NCBI RefSeq assembly: GCF_003628475.1
Contig: NZ_RCAA01000033.1
Span: 100,453 to 149,303, forward strand
DNA from: Enterobacter sp. R1(2018)
Lineage (GTDB): Bacteria > Pseudomonadota > Gammaproteobacteria > Enterobacterales > Enterobacteriaceae
Length of the DNA stretch: 48,851 nt
Direction: 5' to 3'
How positions within the stretch are numbered: position 1 is the stretch's first letter; each line of letters opens with the position of its first letter. A program made the translations under genes and the position numbers. The notes below the pieces were generated by a model that saw only the letters and a program-made list of their open reading frames with translations, had not been told where the DNA came from and made no database searches. Positions 29,487 through 40,395 of this stretch are shown here, piece after piece.

Positions 29487-30404
29487 TTAAGGCGCAAGGA
29501 TAAGGACTTCCGCCACCCAATTCCGGAAGCCTTCGACATCAATATCCAGCGCAACCTGGGCGTTGGGCTGGCGCTCAAGCCGTCCTTCTATGTCCACAAC
29601 CGTGGTGCCCGCCGTATATTCACCCTGGGTTTCCACCGCCACAAAGCATGGGTGCATGCGGAACAGTTCCGGTTTTACCAGCCAGGCAATGGCGCAAAGA
29701 TCGTGCATCCGCAGGCCGGTTGTCATACTGCCGCTACGGTAATGGCTAAACAGAGCATGAAGCATTTTGCCGGTTTGATTGAGGTGCGGCAGCTTTTCTA
29801 AATAAGCCGGGCTGAGCATCGCCTGGTTAGTGACATCCAGACCGCACATGACGATCTCCAGTCCGTTTGCGAACACCCGCGCGGCGGCTTCCGGATCGAT
29901 GGCGATATTAAACTCGGCGTTCGGCGTGAAATTACCGCGTCCGGCAGAACCGCCCATCATCACCAGACGTTTAATTTTGCTTTTACAATCCGGATATTGC
30001 GTCAGCAGCAGCGCGATATTTGTCAACGGCCCGATAGTGACCAGCGTGAGCGGCTCAGCGCTGCTATTCAAAACCTGCCAGATGGCCTCGAAAGCAGGCT
30101 GCGCCAGCGGCTTACGCTGGTGCTCGACAAACGCATAGCCCTCCATGCCGGTTTCGCCGTGGACGTACGCGGCGTCACGCAGCTTGCGCACCAGCGGCGT
30201 GGCGGCGCCCCGGGCGACGGGAATATCTTTGCCCCAGAAATGCATAAGCTGCAGCGCGTTACGCGTAGTTTTTTCTACCGAGACATTGCCGGCAACGGTG
30301 GTGATAAGTTTTAAATCAATCTGCGGCGAAAAGAGCGCGGCGGCAATCGCCACCGCATCGTCGATGCCGGGATCGGTATCCAGAATAATTGGCGTTCTGC
30401 TCAT
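29487..30404 (-). CDS. rihC: Non-specific ribonucleoside hydrolase RihC
   Basis: RihC cleaves purine and pyrimidine ribonucleosides to base and ribose. The ATG at 30404 has GGAGG five bases upstream and gives 305 residues (E. coli 304); 11 upstream in-frame codons are not needed. The N-terminal [14 protein letters not shown] is the calcium-binding signature of the nucleoside hydrolase family, with TNIALL and [10 protein letters not shown] as further active-site elements. It follows ispH as in E. coli. No terminator is visible between it and the cupin pair, so some read-through into those genes is possible. Confidence 0.95.
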   Translation of the reverse strand: MSRTPIILDTDPGIDDAVAIAAALFSPQIDLKLITTVAGNVSVEKTTRNALQLMHFWGKDIPVARGAATPLVRKLRDAAYVHGETGMEGYAFVEHQRKPLAQPAFEAIWQVLNSSAEPLTLVTIGPLTNIALLLTQYPDCKSKIKRLVMMGGSAGRGNFTPNAEFNIAIDPEAAARVFANGLEIVMCGLDVTNQAMLSPAYLEKLPHLNQTGKMLHALFSHYRSGSMTTGLRMHDLCAIAWLVKPELFRMHPCFVAVETQGEYTAGTTVVDIEGRLERQPNAQVALDIDVEGFRNWVAEVLILAP

Positions 30405-30413
30405 GCTTCCTCC

Positions 30414-30448
30414 ATAAAAAATGCCAGACGGTTTCACCCGGCTGGCAT
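30414..30448 (-). terminator. Terminator after ispH
   Basis: ATGCCAG (30421-30427) pairs with CTGGCAT (30442-30448), with an inner CGG/CCG pair. Leftward transcription then meets a run of T (complement of AAAAAA before 30421). It sits between the ispH stop and rihC, so rihC probably has partly separate expression. Confidence 0.75.
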
Positions 30449-30474
30449 CTTCTCATATCCGAAAACGGCTGACG

Positions 30475-31425
30475 TTACTCCACTTCACGAACGTCCATAC
30501 GCAGCTCGCGCGGCACTTCAAAGACGATATTTTCTTCGCGTCCCGTCAGCTCGCGTGTTTCGCTGCCGCCCAGCTCGCGCAGGCGCGCAAGAACGTTTTG
30601 CACCAGGATATCCGGTGCGGAAGCCCCGGCGGTAACGCCGACGCATTTCGCTTCTTTTACCCAGCCTTCCTGGATATCCGCCGCGTCATCAATCAGATAC
30701 GCCGATTTACCCATACGCTGCGCCAGTTCAGCCAGGCGATTGGAGTTGGAAGAGTTTTTCGACCCAACCACCAGCACCACGTCCGCCTCATCAGCCAGCG
30801 CACGCACCGCTTCCTGACGGTTAGTGGTGGCGTAGCAGATATCGTCCTTACGCGGGCCGATGATTTTCGGGAAACGGTTACGCAGCGCGTCAATCACATC
30901 GGAAGTATCATCCACGGAAAGCGTGGTCTGCGTCATAAACGAAAGCCGGGACTCGTCTTTCACGTTCAGCTTGCTGACGTCTTCCGGGGATTCGACCAGG
31001 TACATTCCCCCTTTCGGGTTGCTGTACTGGCCCATGGTGCCCTCCACTTCCGGATGGCCCGCATGGCCAATCAGAATGGATTCTTCCCCACGACGGCTGG
31101 CGCGCGCTACTTCCATATGCACTTTGGTCACCAACGGACAGGTGGCGTCAAACACCGTTAAATCACGGCATTTTGCTTCGTTTCGTACCGCCTGGGAAAC
31201 CCCGTGCGCGGAGAAAATCAGGATCGCGCCGTCCGGCACCTCGCTGATTTGCTCGATGAAAATCGCTCCGCGCGCGCGCAGGCTGTCCACCACATAACGG
31301 TTATGCACCACTTCGTGACGGACATAAATTGGCGCGCCGTAAATAGCCAGCGCGTTTTCCACAATGCTGATAGCGCGGTCGACCCCTGCGCAAAAGCCGC
31401 GTGGGTTAGCCAACAGGATCTGCAT
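30475..31425 (-). CDS. ispH: 4-hydroxy-3-methylbut-2-enyl diphosphate reductase IspH
   Basis: IspH is the last enzyme of the MEP isoprenoid pathway, reducing HMBPP to IPP and DMAPP with a 4Fe-4S cluster. The 316 residues equal the E. coli length. Cluster ligands are C12 (NPRGFCAGV), C96 (DATCPLV) and C197 ([11 protein letters not shown]). Active-site His residues are in [12 protein letters not shown] and [11 protein letters not shown], and [10 protein letters not shown] holds the proton-relay region. Its first 20 bp overlap the end of fkpB. Confidence 0.97.
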   Translation of the reverse strand: MQILLANPRGFCAGVDRAISIVENALAIYGAPIYVRHEVVHNRYVVDSLRARGAIFIEQISEVPDGAILIFSAHGVSQAVRNEAKCRDLTVFDATCPLVTKVHMEVARASRRGEESILIGHAGHPEVEGTMGQYSNPKGGMYLVESPEDVSKLNVKDESRLSFMTQTTLSVDDTSDVIDALRNRFPKIIGPRKDDICYATTNRQEAVRALADEADVVLVVGSKNSSNSNRLAELAQRMGKSAYLIDDAADIQEGWVKEAKCVGVTAGASAPDILVQNVLARLRELGGSETRELTGREENIVFEVPRELRMDVREVE

Positions 31426-31876
31426 TCAACGCCTCCAGTACCGGATCGATCTCCAGCACTTCGATATCAAAATGAATGGTTTGCCCGGCGAGCGGGTGAT
31501 TAAAGTCAACGGTGATGGAATCCCCGTTCACTTCACGCACGACGCCCGGCATCTCGCTGCCATCCATTGCGGTGAAAAGCATAATCGCGCCCGGTTCAGG
31601 TTCGCCCGCGTCGACAAACTCACGACGAGAGAAATACTGGATCATATCCGGGCTTGGGATCCCAAACGCTGATTCAGGCGCCAGCGAAAAGGCCTTCTTA
31701 TCGCCGGCTTTTAACCCTACAAGCTGATCTTCCAGACCCGGCGACAGCGTTTCATCGCCGAGGGTGAAGAGCGCGGGCTTACCGTTGTTACGGGTGGACT
31801 CAGCGGTAGAGCCATCTTCGAGCTTCAGCGTGAAATGTACCAACACCCGGCTGTTGGCCTGTATGGAATCAGCCAT
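31406..31876 (-). CDS. fkpB: FKBP-type peptidyl-prolyl isomerase FkpB (SlpA-like)
   Basis: 156 residues (E. coli 149). An FKBP domain with an IF (insert-in-flap) chaperone domain; it catalyses prolyl isomerisation and assists folding. [18 protein letters not shown] opens the FKBP fold, and [16 protein letters not shown] to [20 protein letters not shown] covers the IF domain and its return. The protein is seven residues longer at the C-terminus (LNADPVG) than E. coli, so the gene runs 20 bp into ispH, a longer overlap than I recall for E. coli. Confidence 0.95.
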   Translation of the reverse strand: MADSIQANSRVLVHFTLKLEDGSTAESTRNNGKPALFTLGDETLSPGLEDQLVGLKAGDKKAFSLAPESAFGIPSPDMIQYFSRREFVDAGEPEPGAIMLFTAMDGSEMPGVVREVNGDSITVDFNHPLAGQTIHFDIEVLEIDPVLEALNADPVG

Positions 31877-31879
31877 TGT

Positions 31880-32386
31880 TTACCCTTTAATCTTTGCAGG
31901 CTTGTCGGAGGAGACAAAGAACCCCTCCAGCACAATCAGCGCCGCGCCGATACAGATTGCCGTATCGGCCAGGTTGAAGGTGGCAAAGTGCCAGTCGCCG
32001 ACATAGAAATCGATCATGTCGACGACGAAACCGTGCCACAGACGGTCGAACAGATTACCCAGCGCGCCGCCAATAATTAAAGCATAGGCAATATTATGCA
32101 GCTTCTGGCTCGCCTTCGCGCGGTACATCAGCACCGCCAGCATCACGCAGATACCGATAGCGATACCCGCAAAGAACCAGCGCTGCCAGCCGCCTTTATC
32201 GGCGAGGAAACTAAACGCCGCGCCGTAGTTACGGGCGTAGTGCAGATTCAGCGACGGAAACAGCGAGACGGTGTCCCCCAGCATAAAATGCTGGAGGATA
32301 AGGGACTTGCTGCCAAGATCGACGATCAGCACCACGACCACCAGCCACAGCCAGCGCAGGCCGGTAGAAAGAATAGGTTTACTCAT
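31880..32386 (-). CDS. lspA: Lipoprotein signal peptidase (signal peptidase II)
   Basis: LspA cleaves prolipoproteins before the lipidated cysteine and is the target of globomycin. 168 residues (E. coli 164), with four membrane segments. The catalytic aspartates are D123 (VVDMIDFY) and D141 (FNLADTAI), and the conserved NYGAAFSF and [10 protein letters not shown] are present. It would process the two lipoproteins encoded at 15696-16536. The start overlaps the ileS stop by one base (TGATG). Confidence 0.97.
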   Translation of the reverse strand: MSKPILSTGLRWLWLVVVVLIVDLGSKSLILQHFMLGDTVSLFPSLNLHYARNYGAAFSFLADKGGWQRWFFAGIAIGICVMLAVLMYRAKASQKLHNIAYALIIGGALGNLFDRLWHGFVVDMIDFYVGDWHFATFNLADTAICIGAALIVLEGFFVSSDKPAKIKG

Positions 32387-35202
32387 CAGGCAAATTTACG
32401 CTTTTCGCCGTCGCCGGCTACGTTGCTGACACAGCGGCCGCAGATTTCTGCGTGTTCCGCCACCTGGCCGACGTCTTTAGTATAGTGCCAGCAGCGCGGG
32501 CACTTCTCACCGTCGGCTTTACGCAGAGCGATCTTCAGACCTTTAAGCATTTCGCTTGCCTGAGCGTCTTCCGGCGCCTGCGCATAATCCGCAACTTCAG
32601 CTTCGGAGGTCAACAGGACAAATCGCAATTCTTCGCCGAGGCTGTTCAGCTTCGCCGCCAGCTCGCTATCCGCATACAGCGTGACCGCCGCTTCCAGCGA
32701 ACCGCCAACGCGCTTATCGGCACGCGCCTGTTCAATAACCTTGTTCACTTCGCCGCGAACCGTCAGCAGCGTATCCCAGTAGTCATTGTTCATGGTTTCG
32801 CTGTCGGCAAGACCAAACAGACCTTCGTACCATTCGCCGGTAAAGACATACTGCTCGCGGTTGCCCGGCAGGTAGCCCCAGATTTCATCCGCGGTGAAGG
32901 ACATGATCGGCGCCATCCAGCGAACCAGCGCTTCGGCGATATGGAACAGCGCGGTCTGGCAGCTACGACGCGCCACGCTGTCCGCTTTCGCGGTGTACTG
33001 GCGATCTTTAATGATGTCGAGATAGAACGACCCCATTTCGATGGAGCAGAAACGCATCAGGCGCTGCACCACTTCGTGGAAATCGTAGTTTTCGTAGGAA
33101 GCCAGGATATCAGCCTGCGCTTCCTGCGCGCAGCCAACGGCCCAGCGATCCAGCGTCACCATATCTTCCGGTTTCACCATGTCGGTTTCCGGATTAAACC
33201 CGTTCAGGTTCGCCAGGAGGAAACGGGCGGTGTTACGGATACGGCGATAAGAGTCAGCGGCGCGCTTGAGGATTTCGTCGGAAACCGCCATTTCGCCGGT
33301 GTAGTCGGTCGAGGCGACCCACAGACGCAGGATATCCGCGCCCAGCTTGTTCATCACGTCCTGAGGGGAGACGGTGTTGCCGATGGACTTGGACATTTTG
33401 CGGCCCTGGCCATCGACGGTAAAGCCGTGCGTCAGCACCTGGCGGTAAGGCGCCTTGCCTTTCATCGCCGTCGAGATCATCAGGGAAGACATAAACCAGC
33501 CGCGATGCTGATCTGAACCTTCCAGATACATATCCGCCGCGTGGCCGTTGAATTCCGGACGCACGTCGACAACGGATGAGTGCGTTGAACCGGAGTCAAA
33601 CCAAACGTCCAGGGTATCCGGCACTTTGGTGTAATTTTCGGCGTCGTCACCCATGATGTCGCGCGGATCGAGATCCCACCATGCCTGAATACCGTCCTGC
33701 TCTACGCGCTTAGCGACTTCTTCCATCAGCTCCAGCGTGCGCGGGTGCAGCTCTTCGGTCTCTTTGTGTACGAACAGAGACATCGGCACGCCCCAGGTAC
33801 GCTGACGGGAGATACACCAGTCCGGACGGTTCGCCACCATGGACTCGATGCGCGCCTGGCCCCAGTCAGGGATCCACTGCACGCCTTTGATCTCTTTTAA
33901 GGACTGCGCGCGCAGGCCTTTTTGATCCATGCTGATAAACCACTGCGGCGTGGCGCGGAAGATGATCGGCGTTTTGTGACGCCAGCAGTGCGGATAGCTG
34001 TGCAGCAGTTTTTCAACGTGCAGCAGAACGCCTTTATCACGCAGGATGTTAACGATCAGATCGTTGGCTTTGAACACCTGTACGCCGTCCAGCCCTTCGT
34101 AAGTCCCCGGCAGGTAGCAACCGTCCGGACCAACCGGGTTAGCGATCTCCAGACCGTATTTCTGGCTGATGACATAGTCGTCCGGGCCGTGGCCGCCGGC
34201 GGTATGCACCGCGCCGGTACCGGCTTCCAGCGTAACGTGATCGCCCAGAATGACCGGCACGTCGAAATCCAGGAACGGATGTTTAAAGCGCATCAGCTCC
34301 AGGTCCGCGCCCTTCGCGACGCCGAGCACCTGCCAGTCGCTGATAGCCGCGCTTTTCATCACGCCTTCGAGCAAATCTTTCGCCACGATCAGCGCCTGGC
34401 CATCAACCTGCACCAGCACGTACTCGAACTCGGCATTCAGGGAAACGGCGCGGTTAGCCGGCAGCGTCCATGGCGTGGTGGTCCAGATGACCATCGAAAC
34501 CGGACCGTTAACCTGCGCGGCGCCGAATTTGGCTTTTACCGCGTCGGCATCAACGGCCTGGAAGTTAACGAAGATCGACGGGGAAGTTTTGTCGTAATAT
34601 TCAACTTCCGCTTCAGCCAGCGCTGAACGGCAGTCGACGCACCAGTGCACCGGTTTCGCCCCTTTATGCAGGTGGCCGTTACCGATGATTTTACCGAGCG
34701 CACGAATGATGTTCGCTTCGGTGTTGAAATCCATAGTCAGGTAAGGACGCGACCAGTCGCCGAGCACGCCTAAACGGATAAAGTCCGCACGCTGGCCTTC
34801 AACCTGCTCTGCCGCGTATTTACGGCATTCGGCGCGGAATTCCGCCGCCGATACTTTCTCGCCCGGCTTGCCGATCAGCTGCTCTACTTTCAGCTCAATT
34901 GGCAGACCGTGGCAGTCCCAGCCCGGAACGTACGGAGAATCAAAACCGGAAAGCCCTTTGGACTTCACGATAATGTCTTTCAGAATCTTGTTAACGGAGT
35001 GACCAATATGAATGCTGCCGTTCGCGTACGGAGGGCCATCATGCAGAATGAAGGATTTTTTGCCCTTTTTTGCATTGCGGATGATGCCGTACAGATCGTC
35101 ATCGTTCCAGCGCGCCAGCATGCCCGGTTCGCGTTTAGCGAGATCGCCGCGCATCGGGAACCCTGTTTCCGGCAGGTTCAGGGTAGATTTAAAGTCACTC
35201 AT
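32386..35202 (-). CDS. ileS: Isoleucine--tRNA ligase
   Basis: The 938 residues equal the E. coli length. A class I aminoacyl-tRNA synthetase that charges tRNA-Ile and edits valine. The HIGH motif is at 65-68 ([10 protein letters not shown]), and the KMSKS motif is [10 protein letters not shown] around residue 600. The CP1 editing domain lies between them ([24 protein letters not shown]). The C-terminal zinc finger carries CPRC and CGRC pairs. The sequence appears to be the standard bacterial form rather than the mupirocin-resistant type. Confidence 0.98.
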   Translation of the reverse strand: MSDFKSTLNLPETGFPMRGDLAKREPGMLARWNDDDLYGIIRNAKKGKKSFILHDGPPYANGSIHIGHSVNKILKDIIVKSKGLSGFDSPYVPGWDCHGLPIELKVEQLIGKPGEKVSAAEFRAECRKYAAEQVEGQRADFIRLGVLGDWSRPYLTMDFNTEANIIRALGKIIGNGHLHKGAKPVHWCVDCRSALAEAEVEYYDKTSPSIFVNFQAVDADAVKAKFGAAQVNGPVSMVIWTTTPWTLPANRAVSLNAEFEYVLVQVDGQALIVAKDLLEGVMKSAAISDWQVLGVAKGADLELMRFKHPFLDFDVPVILGDHVTLEAGTGAVHTAGGHGPDDYVISQKYGLEIANPVGPDGCYLPGTYEGLDGVQVFKANDLIVNILRDKGVLLHVEKLLHSYPHCWRHKTPIIFRATPQWFISMDQKGLRAQSLKEIKGVQWIPDWGQARIESMVANRPDWCISRQRTWGVPMSLFVHKETEELHPRTLELMEEVAKRVEQDGIQAWWDLDPRDIMGDDAENYTKVPDTLDVWFDSGSTHSSVVDVRPEFNGHAADMYLEGSDQHRGWFMSSLMISTAMKGKAPYRQVLTHGFTVDGQGRKMSKSIGNTVSPQDVMNKLGADILRLWVASTDYTGEMAVSDEILKRAADSYRRIRNTARFLLANLNGFNPETDMVKPEDMVTLDRWAVGCAQEAQADILASYENYDFHEVVQRLMRFCSIEMGSFYLDIIKDRQYTAKADSVARRSCQTALFHIAEALVRWMAPIMSFTADEIWGYLPGNREQYVFTGEWYEGLFGLADSETMNNDYWDTLLTVRGEVNKVIEQARADKRVGGSLEAAVTLYADSELAAKLNSLGEELRFVLLTSEAEVADYAQAPEDAQASEMLKGLKIALRKADGEKCPRCWHYTKDVGQVAEHAEICGRCVSNVAGDGEKRKFA

Positions 35203-35242
35203 TAGATTCTCGGTTCCGTATTTCGGTTTGAGGAAAGTCTGC

Positions 35243-36175
35243 TCAGGCGTTTGACCCGAAAAACTCGCGGGCTGTTACCACGTCTTTTGCGATTTGCGCT
35301 TTGAGTTCATCAAGCGAAGCAAACCGCTGTTCATTGCGTATTTTTTTACGCAGCACCACATCTATATGGTGCCCATACAGGTCCATTGCAACGTCCAGCA
35401 AATGGACCTCCAGCTGCTGGCGCATCCCGGCAACCGTCGGGCGAGTGCCGATATTGGCCACGCCGGGCAGCAGCCTGTCGCCGAGGCCCGCTACTTCTAC
35501 CGCAAAGACCCCTTTGACCGGGGAAACCTGACGACGCAGCGGTAGGTTTGCCGTTGGAAAGCCAATAGTGCGCCCCAACTCATCACCGTGAACGACGCGC
35601 CCTGAGATGATAAATGGGTGCCCAAGCAGGCTTTGAGCCAGCTCAAGGTTGTCGTCAGCCAGCGCCTGGCGAACCGCCGTGCTACTGATGCGCACGCCGC
35701 CTTCGCAGAAGGTCTGCGTGCTGGTGACGTCAAAGCCGTATTCCAGGCCTGCCTTCTGTAATAACAAGAAATCCCCCTGGCGACCAGCGCCAAAGCGGAA
35801 ATCGTCCCCGACGGCGAGAAACTTCACCCCGAGGCGGTCAACCAGCAGATCGCTGACAAAGTTTTGCGCCGTCAGCGCGGCAAAGCGTCGGTCGAAGCGG
35901 ACGCAAAGCACATAGTCCACGCCGCATTCCGCCAGATAACGCAGCTTCTCGCGCAGCCTTGTCAGACGTGCGGGAGATTTGCCGGCGGCAAAAAGTTCAA
36001 GCGGTTGCGGCTCGAAGATCATGACCATCACCGGAAGATTGCGCGCGCGCCCTTCCGCACACAGCCCTTGTAGCAGAGACTTGTGGCCTCGATGCACGCC
36101 GTCGAAGTTACCAATGGTGAGGACACACCCGTGGTGGTTCTGGCGTAAATTATGTATGCCGCGTATCAGCTTCAT
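35243..36175 (-). CDS. ribF: Bifunctional riboflavin kinase / FAD synthetase RibF
   Basis: RibF phosphorylates riboflavin to FMN and adenylylates FMN to FAD. 310 residues (E. coli 313). The N-terminal nucleotidyltransferase has [18 protein letters not shown] at 20-37. The C-terminal riboflavin kinase domain has [11 protein letters not shown] and [13 protein letters not shown]. It is the first gene of the ribF-ileS-lspA-fkpB-ispH operon and is divergent from rpsT. Confidence 0.96.
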   Translation of the reverse strand: MKLIRGIHNLRQNHHGCVLTIGNFDGVHRGHKSLLQGLCAEGRARNLPVMVMIFEPQPLELFAAGKSPARLTRLREKLRYLAECGVDYVLCVRFDRRFAALTAQNFVSDLLVDRLGVKFLAVGDDFRFGAGRQGDFLLLQKAGLEYGFDVTSTQTFCEGGVRISSTAVRQALADDNLELAQSLLGHPFIISGRVVHGDELGRTIGFPTANLPLRRQVSPVKGVFAVEVAGLGDRLLPGVANIGTRPTVAGMRQQLEVHLLDVAMDLYGHHIDVVLRKKIRNEQRFASLDELKAQIAKDVVTAREFFGSNA

Positions 36176-36344
36176 GGCTGGCTCAAAACAGTGGAAATCG
36201 GCGGATTATATCAACTACCACGGTGAACGTTAACCAACGATTGCCCCCTTTGGCATAAAGCTTGAAGGATTTCATTACGCTGAAGGATAGTTTCAGCGGG
36301 CAAGCGCGCCGTTGAGCGAATTTTGTTAGCTAAAGACTGTATTC

Positions 36345-36366
36345 GTAGCCATGAAGCTGGTAGAAT
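36345..36366 (+). promoter_or_regulatory. Possible upstream promoter (P1) of rpsT
   Basis: TAGAAT at 36361-36366 is a good -10 followed by a GC-rich stretch (CCGCGCC), as in growth-rate-controlled promoters. The -35 is weak. E. coli rpsT also has two promoters. The rest of the 327-bp ribF-rpsT gap up to 36344 should hold the ribF promoter, which I could not assign. Confidence 0.4.
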
Positions 36367-36426
36367 CCGCGCCATCACAACGTAAGAGGTGTCGTAAGTT
36401 TAACGGCGCTTATTTGCACAAATCCA

Positions 36427-36455
36427 TTGACAAAAGAAGGCTAACCGGGCATATT
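36427..36455 (+). promoter_or_regulatory. Main sigma-70 promoter (P2) of rpsT
   Basis: TTGACA (36427-36432), a 17-bp spacer and CATATT (36450-36455). Transcription should start near 36462, about 40 nt before the UUG start codon. Confidence 0.82.
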
Positions 36456-36481
36456 CCTCGGCCTTTGAATTGTCCACATAG

Positions 36482-36766
<285 letters not shown>

Positions 36767-36786
36767 TCGCCTTTGTGTTGTCAGCT

Positions 36787-36820
36787 TAAAAAAAAACCGG
36801 CTAACGCCGGTTTTTTTATG
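36787..36820. terminator. Bidirectional rho-independent terminator between rpsT and nhaR
   Basis: ACCGGC (36796-36801) and GCCGGT (36806-36811) enclose a TAAC loop, with long A and T runs on either side that serve both strands. It lies 20 bp after the rpsT stop and just beyond the nhaR stop. Confidence 0.92.
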
Positions 36821-36834
36821 CCCGACATTCACCG

Positions 36835-37722
36835 CTACTTAAAGAGCGCCGAGTAATCACGGTTGCATACGCGCTGCACCGCCGGGTGCTGAATCATGCG
36901 TTCGGCAAAAATAGCGTGATACTCCTCCATCACGTTCTCAATCCGCCCTATCTCAACGATATTATCGTCGCTGTATATATCCTGTCCGTAAAGCGTAGGC
37001 GCGACGAAAATGGCGTTATGCGCCGCTCCGAAAGCTTTCATCAGCGCGGCATCGTCAAACTCGCCGAGGATTTCCACCTTCAGGCCCTGGCCGTTAAGCC
37101 AGTTCAGGATTTTACGTCCCAGCATTGAACGGCGGCCGGGTATCAGCAAACGCCTCGTTTCCAGACAGGCCGGGAACGGTAAATCCGGCAGGGGATTCTG
37201 ACACCAGAAGCTGATGCCGCATTCGCCGATTTTCACCGAGAACAGGCCTTCCTGCTGCGTGGAGTCGATGGGGCAGTCGGAGATAATCATGTCCAGCTTG
37301 TGCTGGCTGAGCTGCTCGAGAAGCATTTCGTGGGTCGATTCAAAACAGCGCAGGTGAATTTGCTCGTCTTCCACCACCGCTGCATCCAGCACGCCGCTCA
37401 CCAGCCGTTTGGAAAGCGCGTCGGCAATGCCGACGTCGAACAGCAGGCTGGACTCTTTACGGTAGTTAACGATATCCAGCATTTCCTGGCTTAAGGTAAA
37501 CATACGGTCCGCATAGCGGAACACCAGCTGTCCCAGCTCGGAAGGCTCCAGGCCTCGCCCCTTACGCTTGAACAATTTACCGTCCAGCCGCTCTTCCAGC
37601 GCCTTGATTTGTCCGGTGATGGTCTGCGGCGTCAGGTAAAGTGCTTCCGCCGCTCCCACCACAGAGCCTTCTTTACAGACATGCCAGAAATAATAGAGGT
37701 GGTTGTAATTGATATGGGACAC
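36835..37722 (-). CDS. nhaR: LysR-family transcriptional activator NhaR
   Basis: NhaR activates nhaA in response to Na+ and, in E. coli, also osmC and pgaABCD. The start is GTG at 37722 (GTG TCC CAT ATC), with GGGAGGG upstream. The protein has 295 residues (E. coli 301), shorter at both ends. The N-terminal LysR helix-turn-helix (about 5-63) reads [20 protein letters not shown], and the effector domain contains [15 protein letters not shown]. It is downstream of nhaA in the same direction with a 62-bp gap, the E. coli order. Confidence 0.96.
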   Translation of the reverse strand: MSHINYNHLYYFWHVCKEGSVVGAAEALYLTPQTITGQIKALEERLDGKLFKRKGRGLEPSELGQLVFRYADRMFTLSQEMLDIVNYRKESSLLFDVGIADALSKRLVSGVLDAAVVEDEQIHLRCFESTHEMLLEQLSQHKLDMIISDCPIDSTQQEGLFSVKIGECGISFWCQNPLPDLPFPACLETRRLLIPGRRSMLGRKILNWLNGQGLKVEILGEFDDAALMKAFGAAHNAIFVAPTLYGQDIYSDDNIVEIGRIENVMEEYHAIFAERMIQHPAVQRVCNRDYSALFK

Positions 37723-37784
37723 GCGCTTTCCCTCCCTGAGAAACTATCCGTTGGCTGACGACGGTTTCGCGCCGTCAGCGTAAA

Positions 37785-38963
37785 TTAGTGCTGTTGCGCT
37801 ACCGTTGAAAAACGGCTTCTCAACATACTGTACCCCACCACGGCGGACAGTAAAGAGCCGAGCAGGATACCGAGTTTCGCCCAGATAATAAGCGCGGGAT
37901 CGACGCTGCCAAAAGCAAGCGAAGCGATGAAGATCGACATCGTAAAGCCGATCCCGCACAGCACGCCTACGGCCATAATATCTTTACCCGTCGTTCCGGC
38001 GGGCAGGCTTGCCAACCTGAGCTTTAAGGCGGCCCAGCAAAACAGACTGATACCCAGCGGCTTGCCAATAAACAGGCCGGCGATAATCCCCATCGGCAGC
38101 AGTGACGTTAAGCCTGCGGGCGTTACGCCTTCCAGGGATACGCCCGCATTCGCAAAGGCGAACAGCGGCAGAATCAAAAACGCCACCCAGGGATGCAGCA
38201 CATGCTCCAGCTCACGCGCGGGCGATCGCCCATCCTTTTCCTTCAGCGGGATGAAGAAGCCAATAATCACCCCGGCAAGCGTCGCGTGAACGCCGGACTT
38301 CAGGACCGCAGTCCACAGCACAAGGCCGACCAGAATATACAGGCCCGTGCGACGAATGTTGCAGAAGTTCAGCAAAGCCAGTAACGCAATGGCGCCCGCG
38401 GCTACGGCCAGCGAAAGCAAGGAGAGATCGCTGGTATAGAACAGGGCGATAATAATAATCGCGCCCAGGTCATCGATAATGGCCAGCGCCATCAGGAACA
38501 CTTTTAAAGCGACCGGCACGCGGTTGCCCAACAGCGCCAGAATACCCAGCGCAAAAGCGATATCCGTGGCGGCAGGTATCGCCCAGCCCGCGCGCGCGAT
38601 CGGATCCTGGAAGTTAAAGAGCAAATAGATAACGGCGGGAGCGATCATTCCCCCAAGCGCTGCGATCATCGGAAAAGCGGCCTGCCGCCGGCTCGCTAAA
38701 GACCCGACGACCATTTCGCGCTTCACTTCCAGACCAATCATCAAAAAGAAGATGGCCATCAAAGCGTCGTTCACCCACAGCAGCAGGTTTTTACTGATAT
38801 CTAAAGAGCCGATGCGTAGCTCAACGGGCGTTTCTAAAAAAGCCTGATAAAAGCCGCTGGTGAAATCGAGGTTAGCCAGCATCATCGCCAGAGAGGCAGC
38901 AATAATCAGCAGGATGCCGCCTGCGGCATCATTATGGAAAAAACGTTGCAGTGTTTTGGTCAT
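37785..38963 (-). CDS. nhaA: Na+/H+ antiporter NhaA
   Basis: NhaA expels Na+ or Li+ in exchange for two protons and sets cytoplasmic pH under alkaline salt stress. 392 residues (E. coli 388) with 12 membrane segments. The ion-binding aspartates are D164 and D165 ([11 protein letters not shown]), corresponding to E. coli D163/D164, with D134 ([10 protein letters not shown]) in the crossing TM IV helix. The TM XI crossing is [14 protein letters not shown]. Regulation by NhaR, encoded next door, is expected. Confidence 0.97.
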   Translation of the reverse strand: MTKTLQRFFHNDAAGGILLIIAASLAMMLANLDFTSGFYQAFLETPVELRIGSLDISKNLLLWVNDALMAIFFLMIGLEVKREMVVGSLASRRQAAFPMIAALGGMIAPAVIYLLFNFQDPIARAGWAIPAATDIAFALGILALLGNRVPVALKVFLMALAIIDDLGAIIIIALFYTSDLSLLSLAVAAGAIALLALLNFCNIRRTGLYILVGLVLWTAVLKSGVHATLAGVIIGFFIPLKEKDGRSPARELEHVLHPWVAFLILPLFAFANAGVSLEGVTPAGLTSLLPMGIIAGLFIGKPLGISLFCWAALKLRLASLPAGTTGKDIMAVGVLCGIGFTMSIFIASLAFGSVDPALIIWAKLGILLGSLLSAVVGYSMLRSRFSTVAQQH

Positions 38964-39075
38964 TTTTTATCCTGAAGTTAAGCAGCGCAAACATTTAAGC
39001 CACCCACAGGCCGTTAAAATAACAGGGCACATACTTCGTTAAAAGCAGGTTATATAGCAGGGATAATTCGGAAAT

Positions 39076-39095
39076 TACGAATAAATAATTTCGTA
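39076..39095. repeat. Inverted repeat upstream of nhaA
   Basis: TACGAA (39076-39081) and TTCGTA (39090-39095) are exact inverted repeats 8 bp apart in an AT-rich stretch about 115 bp upstream of the nhaA start. It could be a site for NhaR or another regulator of nhaA. The rest of the 214-bp nhaA-dnaJ gap holds only the dnaJ terminator. Confidence 0.35.
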
Positions 39096-39115
39096 GTCGG
39101 CGTCTGCAGAAGAAT

Positions 39116-39152
39116 AAAAAAAGCCTGAGCCGGTATTACCCGGCCCAGGCCT
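39116..39152 (-). terminator. Rho-independent terminator of dnaKJ
   Basis: GCCTG-A-GCCGG (39123-39133) folds with CCGGC-CCAGGC (39140-39150), followed leftward by a run of T (complement of AAAAAAA at 39116-39122). It lies about 30 bp after the dnaJ stop. Confidence 0.85.
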
Positions 39153-39177
39153 GTTCTTTACAGCGCAAACTGATGAA

Positions 39178-40311
39178 TTATTTGGTTAAGTCATCAAAGA
39201 AACGTTTTACGCCGTCAAAGAAGCTTTTTGAGCGCGGGCTATTTTTCTCACCGCTTGGGCCGCCAAAGCTCTCTTCCAGATCGCGCAGCAGCTGCTTCTG
39301 TTTTTCATTCAGGCTGACGGGCGTTTCCACCACCACGCGGCACAGCAGATCGCCCTGCGCACCGCCGCGTACGGATTTCACGCCTTTGCCACGCATTCTG
39401 AACAGCTTGCCGGTTTGCGTTTCGCCCGGCACCTTCAGATTCACGCGGCCATCAAGCGTCGGCACTTCGATCTCGCCGCCCAGCGCCGCCATCGCAAAGT
39501 TGATCGGCACTTCGCAGTAAAGGTTGTTGCCTTCACGTTCGAAGATCGGGTGCGGTTTAACCTGCACCTGAACATACAGATCGCCCGATGGCGCGCCGTG
39601 CTCGCCTGCTTCACCTTCACCAGCCAGACGAATACGATCGCCGGTATCCACGCCCGCCGGAATTTTCACCGACAGCGTTTTGGTTTTTTCTACACGACCG
39701 TGGCCATGACAGGTGTTGCACGGATCTTTAATAATGGTGCCGCGGCCCTGACAGTGCGGACAGCTCTGCTGCACGGTAAAGAAGCCCTGGCGCATCTGCA
39801 CCTGTCCTGCACCGTGGCAGGTCGGACAGGTTTGCGGCTTCGAGCCTGCTTTCGCGCCGCTGCCGTGGCAAACGTCGCACTCTTCAAGCGTTGGAATGCG
39901 GATCTCTTTGGTCACGCCGCGAACGGCTTCTTCCAGCGTTAAATCCATGTTGTAGCGCAAATCGGCGCCGCGCGCGGCGCGCTGACGACGGCCACCGCCG
40001 AAAATGTCGCCGAATACGTCGCCAAAGATATCGCTGAAATCAGCACCGCCGCCGCCAAATCCGCCGCCGCCGCCCATGCCGCCTTGCTCAAACGCTGCGT
40101 GACCGTACTGGTCATACGCCGCGCGTTTTTGCTCGTCGGTCAGAATTTCATAGGCTTCTTTGATTTCTTTAAACTTACCTTCAGCCTCTTTGTCACCCTG
40201 ATTACGATCCGGGTGGAATTTCATCGCCAGGCGTTTGTAAGCTTTTTTGATTTCACGCTCGTCCGCCGATTTCGGGACGCCTAAAACCTCGTAATAGTCT
40301 TTCTTCGCCAT
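39178..40311 (-). CDS. dnaJ: Chaperone protein DnaJ (Hsp40)
   Basis: DnaJ delivers clients to DnaK and stimulates its ATPase. 377 residues (E. coli 376). The J domain (1-70) has HPD in [14 protein letters not shown], followed by a Gly/Phe-rich linker ([16 protein letters not shown]). Four zinc-binding CxxCxGxG repeats follow: [24 protein letters not shown] and CNTCHGHG. The C-terminal part is the client-binding and dimerisation region. It is co-transcribed with dnaK across an 84-bp spacer. Confidence 0.97.
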   Translation of the reverse strand: MAKKDYYEVLGVPKSADEREIKKAYKRLAMKFHPDRNQGDKEAEGKFKEIKEAYEILTDEQKRAAYDQYGHAAFEQGGMGGGGGFGGGGADFSDIFGDVFGDIFGGGRRQRAARGADLRYNMDLTLEEAVRGVTKEIRIPTLEECDVCHGSGAKAGSKPQTCPTCHGAGQVQMRQGFFTVQQSCPHCQGRGTIIKDPCNTCHGHGRVEKTKTLSVKIPAGVDTGDRIRLAGEGEAGEHGAPSGDLYVQVQVKPHPIFEREGNNLYCEVPINFAMAALGGEIEVPTLDGRVNLKVPGETQTGKLFRMRGKGVKSVRGGAQGDLLCRVVVETPVSLNEKQKQLLRDLEESFGGPSGEKNSPRSKSFFDGVKRFFDDLTK

Positions 40312-40338
40312 GTCTTTATTCTGCCCCTAACATGCGTA

Positions 40339-40369
40339 CACGGGCGTGGAGGAAACCCCAACGCCCGTG
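40339..40369 (-). other. Hairpin in the dnaK-dnaJ intercistronic spacer
   Basis: CACGGGCGT (40339-40347) pairs perfectly with ACGCCCGTG (40361-40369) around a 13-nt loop. There is no T-run, so it is not a simple terminator. In E. coli the short RNA tpke11 is annotated in the same dnaK-dnaJ spacer. This hairpin may be its counterpart, or an mRNA stability or partial-termination element that sets the DnaK:DnaJ ratio. Confidence 0.45.
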
Positions 40370-40395
40370 CCAGTTATCAACCGCTCAAAGGGCGA

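Noticed and set aside
32452-33516. Long open frame (354 codons) antisense to ileS
   Set aside because: Lies wholly within a conserved essential gene; composition is that of a shadow frame (rich in Arg, His and Gln).
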